Shown here piece by piece: positions 53,395 through 62,168 of a stretch of 64,000 nt of DNA (within the stretch, counting starts at the first letter, position 1; each line of letters opens with the position of its first letter). The position numbers and the translations under genes are program-made. The stretch lies in contig NZ_JAFBIY010000001.1 of NCBI RefSeq assembly GCF_021531975.1, positions 186,001-250,000 of the forward strand. Reading direction: 5' to 3'. The notes below the pieces were generated by a model. That model made no database searches and was not told the origin of the DNA. It saw nothing but the letters and a program-made list of their open reading frames with translations. This DNA is from Faecalicatena contorta (GTDB taxonomy: Bacteria > Bacillota > Clostridia > Lachnospirales > Lachnospiraceae).

Positions 53395-53652
53395 ATGAAA
53401 GATTATATTGAGGAACGGGCGGTAGAGATAGGGTATTATATTATCGAGCATAAGGCGACTGTAAGGCAGACAGCGAAACGGTTCGGGATAAGTAAGAGTA
53501 CTATACATAAAGACGTCACAGAGCGTCTTTCTCAGATCAATCCATCTCTTGCTGCGGAAGCACGTAAGGTCCTGGATGTGAATAAGTCCGAGCGTCATAT
53601 CCGTGGTGGACTGGCTACCAGAGAGAAATATTTGCATATGGAACATCGTTAG
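53395..53652 (+). CDS. spoIIID: Sporulation transcription regulator SpoIIID
   Basis: An 85-residue protein. MKDYIEERAVEIGYYIIEHK, the HTH TVRQTAKRFGISKSTIHKDV and a C-terminal SERHIRGGLATREKY are all SpoIIID hallmarks. It is a small DNA-binding protein acting in the mother cell after sigma-E, activating sigK and spore-coat genes and repressing others. It is monocistronic; the next promoter is at 53668. Confidence 0.95.
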   Translation: MKDYIEERAVEIGYYIIEHKATVRQTAKRFGISKSTIHKDVTERLSQINPSLAAEARKVLDVNKSERHIRGGLATREKYLHMEHR

Positions 53653-53667
53653 GGAAGAGTCTTAGAT

Positions 53668-53696
53668 TTGACCTGTAAAAATATTGATGCTATAGT
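53668..53696 (+). promoter_or_regulatory. Probable promoter of the MATE-jetABCD operon
   Basis: TTGACC (53668-53673), 17-base spacer, TATAGT (53691-53696); 35 bases ahead of ATG 53732. No other strong promoter was seen up to jetD. Confidence 0.7.
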
Positions 53697-53731
53697 ATTT
53701 TTGCTTATAAGAAAAACAGAAGGTGAGTGCT

Positions 53732-55072
53732 ATGGCAAAAAATATGACAGAAGGCAGACCGCTCCGTTTGATTCTTCAGTTTGCGGTCCCACTTCTTATG
53801 GGAAATCTATTACAGCAAACATACAATATCATTGATGCTGCGATTGTAGGAAGGGTGCTCGGTACGCAGGCGTTGGCGGCTGTTGGCTCGACGAGCAGCG
53901 TGCAGTTTCTGGTACTGGGATTTTGTATTGGTTCCTGCGCGGGATTCGGTGTACCGATCGCGAAATGTTTTGGCGCGGGTAAGATGGAAGATATGCGGAA
54001 TTATATCTTTAATTCGATGGTGATAGCGGCAGGAGTAGCTCTGGTTATGACGGTATCCTGTGCGCTTCTTTGCCCGTGGATATTACATATTCTTTCGGTC
54101 CCGGATGAAATATATGCGGATGCATATCGGTATCAGCTGGTGATCTTCCTTGGAATTCCTTTTACAATTTTATATAATCTTTTGTCCAGTATCTTAAGAT
54201 CCGTCGGAGACAGCAGGACGCCGTTTGTCTTCCTGGCTATTTCAACCATATTAAATATCGGGCTGGATGCTTTTTGTATTGTCGTGTTGAAATGGGGATG
54301 CGCAGGAGCTGCCATTGCAACGATTGCTGCGCAGGCGCTGAGCGGTATTATGTGTGCGGTATTTATCTGGAAAAAGGTACCGGTCATCAAGCCTTCGCGC
54401 AGGGAGTGTGTGTGCAGAGCAAAGGTGTCGAAGAACCTGCTTGTTATGGGCTTGCCGATGGGACTGCAGTTTTCGATTACGGCTATTGGAAGCATGGTCA
54501 TGCAGTCGGCAAATAACAGTCTCGGAAGTGTCTATGTATCTGGATTTACAGCGGGTATGCGCCTGAAGCAGTTCCTGATGTGTCCGTTTGATGCCATTGG
54601 CTCGGCGGTGTCTGTTTTCTGCGGGCAGAATCTGGGCGCAGGGAAGATACAGAGGATTCGTTCGGGTATACGGACCGGACTTGTGATTGCGATTATTTAT
54701 GGACTGGTGATCGGAGTCGTTATGATTCTGTTCGGAAGACCACTTTCTCTAATCTTTGTCAGTGAAGAAGCGGGAGAGGTATTAGATGCTTCTGCGAAAT
54801 ATCTGCGGTGTATGGGATATTTCTTCTGGAGTCTTGCGATTTTGAATATCTGCAGAATGAGTACACAGGGACTGGGATTCTCCGGACGGGCAATTTTCTC
54901 CGGAGTAACAGAAATGTTTGCAAGAATTATTGTAAGCCTTGGTTTTGTGCGATATTATGGATATACAGCAATCTGTTTTGCAGATCAGACGGCATGGGTG
55001 ACAGCATGTCTTTATATTGTGCCGATGTGTTTTATATGTGTGAAGAAGATATCCAGGGAGAAAGATCGATGA
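53732..55072 (+). CDS. MATE family multidrug/solute exporter
   Basis: ATG 53732 follows AAGGTGAG; 446 residues, twelve membrane segments in two halves. LLMGNLLQQTYNIIDAAIVG, SSILRSVGDSRTPFVFLA and MGLPMGLQFSITAIGS are standard MATE sequences. It exports cationic compounds by ion antiport; substrate unknown. Its TGA (55070-55072) overlaps the jetA start, so this gene is the leader of the Wadjet operon. A second MATE gene lies on the far side at 62169. Confidence 0.9.
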   Translation: MAKNMTEGRPLRLILQFAVPLLMGNLLQQTYNIIDAAIVGRVLGTQALAAVGSTSSVQFLVLGFCIGSCAGFGVPIAKCFGAGKMEDMRNYIFNSMVIAAGVALVMTVSCALLCPWILHILSVPDEIYADAYRYQLVIFLGIPFTILYNLLSSILRSVGDSRTPFVFLAISTILNIGLDAFCIVVLKWGCAGAAIATIAAQALSGIMCAVFIWKKVPVIKPSRRECVCRAKVSKNLLVMGLPMGLQFSITAIGSMVMQSANNSLGSVYVSGFTAGMRLKQFLMCPFDAIGSAVSVFCGQNLGAGKIQRIRSGIRTGLVIAIIYGLVIGVVMILFGRPLSLIFVSEEAGEVLDASAKYLRCMGYFFWSLAILNICRMSTQGLGFSGRAIFSGVTEMFARIIVSLGFVRYYGYTAICFADQTAWVTACLYIVPMCFICVKKISREKDR

Positions 55073-56469
55073 ATTTGATGAGTAAGATTCCAAGAGAGTT
55101 TTATAAGCTTTTTGCAAGTAAATATATGGAATATTATATGCGGTTTCTTGTAGAGATCTACGAGGAATCAGGGAGATCCTATTCGCTTCTCGGGCTTACA
55201 GAGCGGGAGTGCCGCGCGATTATGAATGAGTGGATCGCCGCGGAGACACTGGACTGGAGTGCGGAGCAGTTTGATGAGGAAGGGGAGCTTCTGACCCGGT
55301 CAAATATGGCATTTGTCTGCCTTAGGCATCTGGAGGAATGGGGATGGCTCCGGAAGGATTATGATGAAGCACTGAACAGCTATGTGGTATCATTTCCGGA
55401 ATACAGTCAGCAGTTTGTGGAGCTTTTTAAACGGCTGTACAGTGAGGACAGCACGAAGGAGCGCGAGAGTGTGCTGGCGGTCTACAGTTATCTGTACACA
55501 TATCGGGCAGATAAGGAAAAGAATAATGAGATCTTAAAAAGTGCGCTGCAGACATCCCGGTCGCTTCTGCAGATGCTTTCGAATATGCAGGAGGGCATGC
55601 GGGGATATTTTGATGAATTATCGAAACAGAGGAGCTTTCTCGGGATTCAGGAAGTGCTTGTAAAGGAGATCAATAACAGCGACAGTAAGAAGTATGCGAT
55701 CCTTACGACGACGGACAGCTTCTATCGTTACAAGGAGGCGGTGAAGGAGCTGATCGATCAGAACTTAAGTGAAAATGAAGTGAGAAAGCAGGAACTTCTG
55801 GATAAGCAGCAGGAACAACGTGAAGAATCCGAGATCGTGAGAAGGCGCACAGAGCGTGCGGTTGCCCTCTGTGATGAAGCGATGGATATGATTTACCGGA
55901 TCGAGCGGGAATTTGACGCGATCGAGAGAAGATATAATAAGCTGATCGAGCAAAAGACAGTATTTGCCAATCGTGCGGCGGCACGCATCCGCTATATTCT
56001 TGCGGAAGGGGCAGTGGAAGAAGACCAGACGATTACCCTTGTCAATATTCTGAATCAGAGTGACAGGCAGGAAGAGATTCTGGAAAAGCTGGCAGAGCGG
56101 ATGCATCTTACGGAACGTTATCATGTTGTGACAGAGAGAAGCCTGTTCCGCAGGAGAGAATCAGAGAAGGGAAGCTTTGAACCGCAGGCAGTTATCCGAG
56201 AAGAGGAACAAAGCGGGGAACTGGATACATTTGTATTGAAGCCTCTTTATACCGGTAAGGAGATTGCCGAGTTCAGAAGAAAGAATGTGAAAGACGGAAG
56301 ATTTACGGTGACAGAGGAGACCGTGCAGTCGATCGAGGATCTGGAAAAGTTATTCTTCGTCTGGCAGGAAGCAACAGAGATTGCGGAAAGTGACAGGGAG
56401 ATTACCGTGGGAGAAGAACTGGAGAGCAAAGAGGGATACCGTTTCTCTTCTCTTACCATGAGAGAATAG
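55069..56469 (+). CDS. jetA: Wadjet system protein JetA (DUF5716, MukF-like)
   Basis: ATG 55069 has GGGAG eight bases upstream and overlaps the MATE stop as ATGA; a longer in-frame reading would run far into the MATE gene and is rejected. The 466-residue protein starts MNLMSKIPREFYKLFASKYM, has a winged-helix-like N-terminus, a long charged coiled middle (about 220-310) and a C-terminal segment ending SSLTMRE. It is the kleisin-type subunit linking the SMC heads in Wadjet. It appears to be of the DUF5716 kind rather than the DUF3375 kind of type I systems (recognition, not a search). Confidence 0.85.
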   Translation: MNLMSKIPREFYKLFASKYMEYYMRFLVEIYEESGRSYSLLGLTERECRAIMNEWIAAETLDWSAEQFDEEGELLTRSNMAFVCLRHLEEWGWLRKDYDEALNSYVVSFPEYSQQFVELFKRLYSEDSTKERESVLAVYSYLYTYRADKEKNNEILKSALQTSRSLLQMLSNMQEGMRGYFDELSKQRSFLGIQEVLVKEINNSDSKKYAILTTTDSFYRYKEAVKELIDQNLSENEVRKQELLDKQQEQREESEIVRRRTERAVALCDEAMDMIYRIEREFDAIERRYNKLIEQKTVFANRAAARIRYILAEGAVEEDQTITLVNILNQSDRQEEILEKLAERMHLTERYHVVTERSLFRRRESEKGSFEPQAVIREEEQSGELDTFVLKPLYTGKEIAEFRRKNVKDGRFTVTEETVQSIEDLEKLFFVWQEATEIAESDREITVGEELESKEGYRFSSLTMRE

Positions 56470-56499
56470 TGCGCAAAGTGCGAGGAAAGGAACGAAAGA

Positions 56500-57135
56500 A
56501 TGGTTTCATATATAGAAGAATTATCTGTAACCGAAGCAGAAAATCTGAAAAAGACAATATCAAAATTATTCAGGCAGACTTGCATTCTCCAGATGCGGTA
56601 TGATCCGGTGACGCTCACACCGAGAGATAATCTGGATTATGAGATGTGTATCAGACACAAAGGATTTATTGAGGATTACCTGTCTGTTCTTGGATGTGAG
56701 CTTGTGCATGATCCGCAGGAGCATATTTTCCGGCTGGAGGGAGAAGGTGTAGAGACGGAACGGATAAGTCCTGCGACTACAATTATTATTTTACTTGTGA
56801 AAATGATCTATCGTGATAAGATTCTCGGTGATGGGCTCAATGCCACAGTGACAACATTGACAGAGATCCGTGAATATGGAAAGAATACGAATCTTCTGAA
56901 CCGCAAACTTACGGTAGCTGAGTGGCGGGAAGCACTGTATCTTATGAGTAAACACCAGATGATCGAGCTGCCGGGAGCAGTGCGTGATGTGGAGGATCAC
57001 ACACCGATTTATTTATACAGTACGATTAATCTTTATGTCAGCGCTTCGGATATCGGGGAGCTGATCGAAGAGTACAGAGAGGAGGCCGCAGAGAATGAAA
57101 CAATCAAAGAAGATATTTTCCCGGATGCTGATTAA
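56500..57135 (+). CDS. jetB: Wadjet system protein JetB (DUF4194, MukE-like)
   Basis: A 211-residue protein behind AGGAAAGG. It has a winged-helix pattern (ENLKKTISKLFRQTCILQMR, DYEMCIRHKGFIEDYLSVLG, TTIIILLVKMIYRDKILG) typical of the DUF4194 MukE-like subunit. It bridges kleisin JetA and DNA in the JetABC SMC complex. It overlaps jetC by 41 bases, indicating translational coupling and balanced subunit production. Confidence 0.87.
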   Translation: MVSYIEELSVTEAENLKKTISKLFRQTCILQMRYDPVTLTPRDNLDYEMCIRHKGFIEDYLSVLGCELVHDPQEHIFRLEGEGVETERISPATTIIILLVKMIYRDKILGDGLNATVTTLTEIREYGKNTNLLNRKLTVAEWREALYLMSKHQMIELPGAVRDVEDHTPIYLYSTINLYVSASDIGELIEEYREEAAENETIKEDIFPDAD

Positions 57136-60100
57136 CAACTGGGGTGGTATCAGCCATAAGATGATGGAGTTTCATGAGTATGTGAATCTCTTCAGTGGTA
57201 AGAGCGGCTCCGGAAAATCGACGGTCATGGATGCAATTCAGGTGGTGCTATACGGAAGTGTAGCTTCTACATTTTTAAATAAAGCGGCAGATGATTCGAA
57301 AAACAAAAGAAGTGTGCTGAGCTACTTACGGGGCGCACAAAAGGATGGAACATCGAATCGGGAAAATGTGGATTTCTGTTCCCAGATCGTGCTGGAAATT
57401 GTGGATACCGGAAGCCGGATGACGACTTGTATCGGCGCTGCATTTGAAGTTGGGAAAAATGATCTGGATCTGAAGAAATATTGTTTTTTCAGTCACTGCG
57501 GGCGGATGCCTGAGGATGAATATCTGACGGAAAAAGGCACGCCGTATACCGTGGATCAGTTGAAAAAACTTATAGATGCAAGAAGTAAGTCCGAGGATAA
57601 CCGGGGACGCGTGGATGTGAATCGCATCTATCCGTCCAAAGAAGCTTATCTGAATACCGTGTACGATACGATTTTCGGCTATATTGATCCGGGACGGCTG
57701 ATGACGATGGAGAAAAGTGCGATTGCACTTCGTATGACGAACGGAACGGGTCAGTTTATCAAGGATTATATGTTCCCGAAGAGCAAGGAGGATACGGTTT
57801 CCACGATCAGTGAACAGCTCGGGGCATACCGGGAGATCAAGGAACGTGTGGATGACCTGGAGCACCGCATTGCGCTTCTGGATGAGATACATACACATGA
57901 TCTTAAGCTGCTTCAGGCGAAAGCGGATAAGGTGCGGACGGAAAGTATCTTACGGCTCATGGATATCGAGAACTGTAAGACAAGGATAGAGGCGAAGGAG
58001 GAGGACTTAAGGGGAATCCTTGCGCGTATTTCCGAGCTGGAGGAAAAGAGAGATTCACTGGATGCACAGAAGAAGGAGAAGACGGAAGAACTGATTCATG
58101 TGCAGGCAGATCTGCAGGCAAGTGATTATGGTGTAAAGAAGAAAGAACTGGATGATCTGGAGACGACCATTCAGCTGCTTGCAGGTAATTCCAGACAGTG
58201 GAGAGAGATATTAAATGGCCTGCGTGCATGGGAAGAGGATGAAGACATCAGCAGCTATGTAAGCAACCCGACACTGCAGAGTCTGGATGACGTGCTGGAC
58301 GGCGAGGTGTCTGTTCCGATTCTTGAGAAATTAAAACAAGGGCTTCAGAATGCGCTGGAGCTGATCGGCGAAGAACTGGAACACTTAAATGAAAGTATTC
58401 GTCTGGCAACGAGAGAGCTGAATGAGAAGAAGGAAATGGTGGAGGATCTGAAAAATGACCGCAAGCCATACCGGAAAGAGCTGAAAAGTGCGAGAGCCCA
58501 GCTGCAGAGTGAACTCAGCAGTCAGTATGGACGTACGATTCATGTGGAGATCTTTGCAGATCTGTTTGATATTACAGATGAAAAATGGAAAAACGCGATC
58601 GAAGGAAGACTGGGACGCATCAAACACAGCCTTGTGACAGCACCGCAGTATGCACTGGATGCGGCAAAAATATTCCGTAGAATGAAGAAAAAGGAATATG
58701 AGGAAATTGATCTTATAAATACAGCGGCGATCAAACGGGACGAGCCGCAGGCAGAGGAAGGAACTTTGTACGATGCTGTTTCGGCTTCCGAACCGTATGT
58801 GGACATGTGTCTGAAACGATACCTGGGACGTATTTACAAGTGCGAGACAGTGGAAGAACTGCACGAGGTTCGTGATGGGGTGACACCGGACTGCTATTCC
58901 TACAGCAATTACATTTTCCGCCATTTGCGAGAGGCGGATTATACTCGCTATGCCTGCATCGGAACAAAAGTATCCAAAGAGAAGCTCCGGGAACTGGAAG
59001 ATGAGGTATACGAGCTTCAGAAGAGCCAGCTTGCCGATATGCAGATGCGCGACACGTTGAAGCAGGCGCAGAGCTTTGAACAGCTCAATCAGAATCCAGA
59101 GCAGCTTCTGCAGCTTTCCTATGCGCCAGATGAGCTTCAGAATTATCTGGAAAAACAAGAACAGTTAAGACGCGAGCTTCGAAAACTGGAAGACGGTACT
59201 CTGACAGCGCAGCTCAAAGACCACAAAGAGAAACTGGATCAGGAGATTGCAGAGCTTGATCGCATCCTGGATTCTGTCAATAAGGAACGTATCAACTGTG
59301 AACGAGATCAGGGGTCTGTAACAAAGGAATGGGATGATTTCAAAGAGAAGCTTGCGAATCTGGAAGAAGGATTCATAGTGAATGAAGAACTTCTGGCAGA
59401 AGTAAGAGAGAATCTGGAAGTTCGGTCGGAGACGGTTTATCGAAGAGAACAGAATAAGCATCTGGAGGTGCTTATAAAAGCAGAAGAGACGGAGACCGAG
59501 CAGCGCGCCATCGCCCGCAACCAGTTCAACCGTGAGTATCCGGCATACGGATTTACCGGGGTGGAGCACGAAAACGACAGGTACGATAAAGTGCTTGATC
59601 AGCTTAAGAAAGACTTTGAACCGAAGTATAAGGTGGAATTCGAAAATCAGTATCGGACGGTTTACCGCAGTCTTCGCGAAAATGTGATTGCCACCATTCA
59701 CGGCGAGATTAAGGCGGCATACCGGCACAAGAGAGAAATCAACCGGATGCTTTCAAAGATTCGCTTCTCCGACAGTACATATCAGATCGATATTCTGCCG
59801 GCGGAAAATGAGAATGGGCAGTTCTATGAGATGCTGATGGCACCGGAGCTGGACAGTAAGGTGATGGACGACGGTGGCTTTGAAGGACAGCTGAGCCTTG
59901 GGGAAGATGAATTTTATCAGAAATACGAAAAGCAGATCCAGCGGCTGACGGAGAAATTCATGCCTCCGAGAGAGGAAGATGGACAGAAACGTTCTCTGCA
60001 TAAACAGGAGATGGAAAAATATGCAGATTACCGTAATTATCTGACCTTCAGCATGTATGAAAGAGTAGAGGACGAGCAGGGCAATGTAAAGAAGAATGCA

Positions 60101-60451
60101 GTAGATGAAATGGCAGGACGCGATTCCGGAGGAGAAGGACAGAATCCGAAATACGTGGCACTCCTGGCCGGTTTTGCCATGCTCTACATGCAGCAGAGTA
60201 ACCGGGATTCCCGTATTCGTCTTGTGCTTCTGGATGAAGCATTTTCCAAAATGGATAAGGAGCGAAGCGAGGTATGCCTGCGCTATGCGAGAGAGCTGGA
60301 ATTACAGTTGATTGTATGTGTACCGGATGAACGTCTGCAGTCTCTGATCCGTAACGTGGACAGTGTATATGGTTTCCGCAGATATCAGAATCAGATTTCC
60401 ATGATGCATATCGATAAAGGGAATTATCTGGAGATGATCGAGGGAGAGTAG
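57095..60451 (+). CDS. jetC: Wadjet system SMC-like ATPase JetC (MukB-like)
   Basis: An 1118-residue protein behind GAGGAGG. Walker A GKSGSGKST is at 35-43; the ABC signature SGGEGQ is at about 1011 and Walker B LVLLDEAFSKMD at 1043-1054. Long coiled coils flank a hinge-like centre (about 500-640). JetC is the motor that extrudes DNA loops and recognises small circular DNA, presenting it to JetD. All ATPase motifs are intact. Confidence 0.92.
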   Translation: MKQSKKIFSRMLINNWGGISHKMMEFHEYVNLFSGKSGSGKSTVMDAIQVVLYGSVASTFLNKAADDSKNKRSVLSYLRGAQKDGTSNRENVDFCSQIVLEIVDTGSRMTTCIGAAFEVGKNDLDLKKYCFFSHCGRMPEDEYLTEKGTPYTVDQLKKLIDARSKSEDNRGRVDVNRIYPSKEAYLNTVYDTIFGYIDPGRLMTMEKSAIALRMTNGTGQFIKDYMFPKSKEDTVSTISEQLGAYREIKERVDDLEHRIALLDEIHTHDLKLLQAKADKVRTESILRLMDIENCKTRIEAKEEDLRGILARISELEEKRDSLDAQKKEKTEELIHVQADLQASDYGVKKKELDDLETTIQLLAGNSRQWREILNGLRAWEEDEDISSYVSNPTLQSLDDVLDGEVSVPILEKLKQGLQNALELIGEELEHLNESIRLATRELNEKKEMVEDLKNDRKPYRKELKSARAQLQSELSSQYGRTIHVEIFADLFDITDEKWKNAIEGRLGRIKHSLVTAPQYALDAAKIFRRMKKKEYEEIDLINTAAIKRDEPQAEEGTLYDAVSASEPYVDMCLKRYLGRIYKCETVEELHEVRDGVTPDCYSYSNYIFRHLREADYTRYACIGTKVSKEKLRELEDEVYELQKSQLADMQMRDTLKQAQSFEQLNQNPEQLLQLSYAPDELQNYLEKQEQLRRELRKLEDGTLTAQLKDHKEKLDQEIAELDRILDSVNKERINCERDQGSVTKEWDDFKEKLANLEEGFIVNEELLAEVRENLEVRSETVYRREQNKHLEVLIKAEETETEQRAIARNQFNREYPAYGFTGVEHENDRYDKVLDQLKKDFEPKYKVEFENQYRTVYRSLRENVIATIHGEIKAAYRHKREINRMLSKIRFSDSTYQIDILPAENENGQFYEMLMAPELDSKVMDDGGFEGQLSLGEDEFYQKYEKQIQRLTEKFMPPREEDGQKRSLHKQEMEKYADYRNYLTFSMYERVEDEQGNVKKNAVDEMAGRDSGGEGQNPKYVALLAGFAMLYMQQSNRDSRIRLVLLDEAFSKMDKERSEVCLRYARELELQLIVCVPDERLQSLIRNVDSVYGFRRYQNQISMMHIDKGNYLEMIEGE

Positions 60452-60453
60452 CC

Positions 60454-61677
60454 ATGGCAAAGACTTTGATACAGTGGTTGATCGAGAAAATAGATACAAA
60501 AGATTACCGGGCAGGAAAATTGTCCGGAGAGAAGCATCCTTCAGTAAATAAGGAACTTCTTGAAGCGCTTGGCGGCAGGACAAGTCTTCTGGATCAGGCA
60601 AAAGAGTTCGAAAGAGACAGCGTATTGGGAGGCTCAGGAAAGATTCGGTTCCAGTGGCGTGATATGAATGCGGATATCGATAAGATTCACTATTCCGTGG
60701 ATATAATGCCGGAATTATGCAGAAGAGAAGGAATCGAGGATCCCAGAGCCAGGCAGCTTCGTTATATAGATGTTTTGTCTATGTGGAAGGAAAAAGCGAA
60801 AGATACATGGCTGGAATCCTATTACGAAGATGAGATATCAGGTCTGGAAAAAGGAAACTGCTCATCAGCCATTCAGCGTGAAATGGAGACAGAGAGATTA
60901 TATGCCTGCCTTAACGAAATCATTCATCTCGCGGAACCGGTTGAAAAAAGGATTTTCAGTGCCAGAGTATTTAAAAATGTAATCATACCAGAGGAAAATA
61001 TCACACCTTCGAAAGTATTTGAGAAAAAGTATGAGGGGAAGGTAAACAGCATTCTGGTTAATTACTCTCCGGAGTATGTGGAAGGAATGAGTGCAGATGA
61101 ACTTCTGAAAGCGCATGGAATCTTGTCTTATGCGCAGACGCTGGAGTGGAAAGGGCCGCTTGCCTATCTGTTGGACGGGCATATTATGGTTGATACTTCA
61201 CGGAATCATTATGGAACAATAATAGGTGCGCAGACGCTGGAACATGCAGTTCCCAAGGCGCTTTTTGGAGTAAAAAAAGTTATGCTGATCGAGAATAAGG
61301 CGAACTATGAAAAGATGAGTTTCAGCGAGAGCGACCTGTATATCTATTGTCACGGTTTTTTCTCTCCAAAAGAAATCAGATTTTTAAAAAAGATAAATGA
61401 AATTGCAGATCCTGAGGTAGCATTCTATCACTGGGGAGATCTGGACTATGGCGGTATCCGGATATTCCAGTATAATAAGAAAAATGTTTTTCCAAAGCTG
61501 TTGCCATATAAGATGTCTGCTGCGGATTATGAGCAGGCAATTGAAGCAGGAGCAGGCGTGCATATAGACAAGAAAAAACGTGAGAAAATGGCGCAAATGG
61601 ATGCAGGTCTTCTGGAGAAACTGAAATGTTGTATACTGGAACGGGACATGGAAGTGGAACAAGAACTACTCGTTTAG
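60454..61677 (+). CDS. jetD: Wadjet system nuclease JetD (DUF3322/DUF2220, Toprim-like)
   Basis: A 407-residue protein starting two bases after jetC. The N-terminal half is the DUF3322-type arm/winged region (FQWRDMNADIDKIHYSVDIM). The C-terminal half is DUF2220 with a Toprim-like site: a Glu in VMLIENKANYE and the DxD of HWGDLDYGGIRIF (Asp 329, 331). JetD is related to the Spo11/Topo VI A nuclease and cuts plasmid DNA held by JetABC. All acidic residues I can place are present, so the system looks functional. Confidence 0.9.
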   Translation: MAKTLIQWLIEKIDTKDYRAGKLSGEKHPSVNKELLEALGGRTSLLDQAKEFERDSVLGGSGKIRFQWRDMNADIDKIHYSVDIMPELCRREGIEDPRARQLRYIDVLSMWKEKAKDTWLESYYEDEISGLEKGNCSSAIQREMETERLYACLNEIIHLAEPVEKRIFSARVFKNVIIPEENITPSKVFEKKYEGKVNSILVNYSPEYVEGMSADELLKAHGILSYAQTLEWKGPLAYLLDGHIMVDTSRNHYGTIIGAQTLEHAVPKALFGVKKVMLIENKANYEKMSFSESDLYIYCHGFFSPKEIRFLKKINEIADPEVAFYHWGDLDYGGIRIFQYNKKNVFPKLLPYKMSAADYEQAIEAGAGVHIDKKKREKMAQMDAGLLEKLKCCILERDMEVEQELLV

Positions 61678-61810
61678 TATATTTTGCCACGCTACTTTGA
61701 TAAAGTTGTATAGAAATGGATAAAATTGGAAAATAATTTTGTGTAATCTCTCTCTTTTTTTCGAAAAAAAACTGTGCTAATATGTGTGTAATCAAAAAGG
61801 AGAGATGATT

Positions 61811-62041
61811 ATGAATAAAACAAAAGTAAATTTTAAGAATCCTGATGATGTAAAAAACTTTGTAAAAACAGTAGAAAAGTATCCATACAGTATGGATATG
61901 AAAAGAGGTAGATATATTGTTGATGCCAAGTCGCTTCTTGGACTGATGAATTTAGGACTGAATAAAGATATTGAACTGGATGTATATGAAGAAGACTGTA
62001 GCGATCTTTTTGATGCAATCAAACAATATGTTGCAGCTTAG
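61811..62041 (+). CDS. Crh/HPr-like regulatory protein
   Basis: ATG 61811 has AAGGAGA eight bases upstream; 76 residues. The second half (YIVDAKSLLGLMNLGLNKDI, ELDVYEED) closely follows HPr/Crh around Ser46, which is retained. The His15 loop is replaced by NFKNPDDVKNF, so PTS phosphotransfer is not expected. This resembles Crh, the Bacillus co-regulator of catabolite repression that lacks His15. A more divergent relative is at 29949. Confidence 0.7.
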   Translation: MNKTKVNFKNPDDVKNFVKTVEKYPYSMDMKRGRYIVDAKSLLGLMNLGLNKDIELDVYEEDCSDLFDAIKQYVAA

Positions 62042-62062
62042 TATTTCCTGTTTGCATGAAAG

Positions 62063-62100
62063 ACTCCTTATTGCTTTTATTAGCGGTAGGGAGTTTTTTT
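62063..62100 (+). terminator. Intrinsic terminator after the Crh-like gene
   Basis: ACTCC and GGAGT arms with inner TA pairs are followed by seven T (62094-62100). Confidence 0.75.
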
Positions 62101-62168
62101 CTGCCCTTTTGGACAGTTGCCGAAGGAGCTCTGGAGTGATAAGATATCTATATAAGGAGTAAAGAAAA

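Noticed and set aside
54808-55068. An in-frame N-terminal extension of jetA into the MATE gene
   Set aside because: It lies wholly inside the MATE coding region in another frame. ATG 55069 has a good ribosome binding site and an ATGA overlap.
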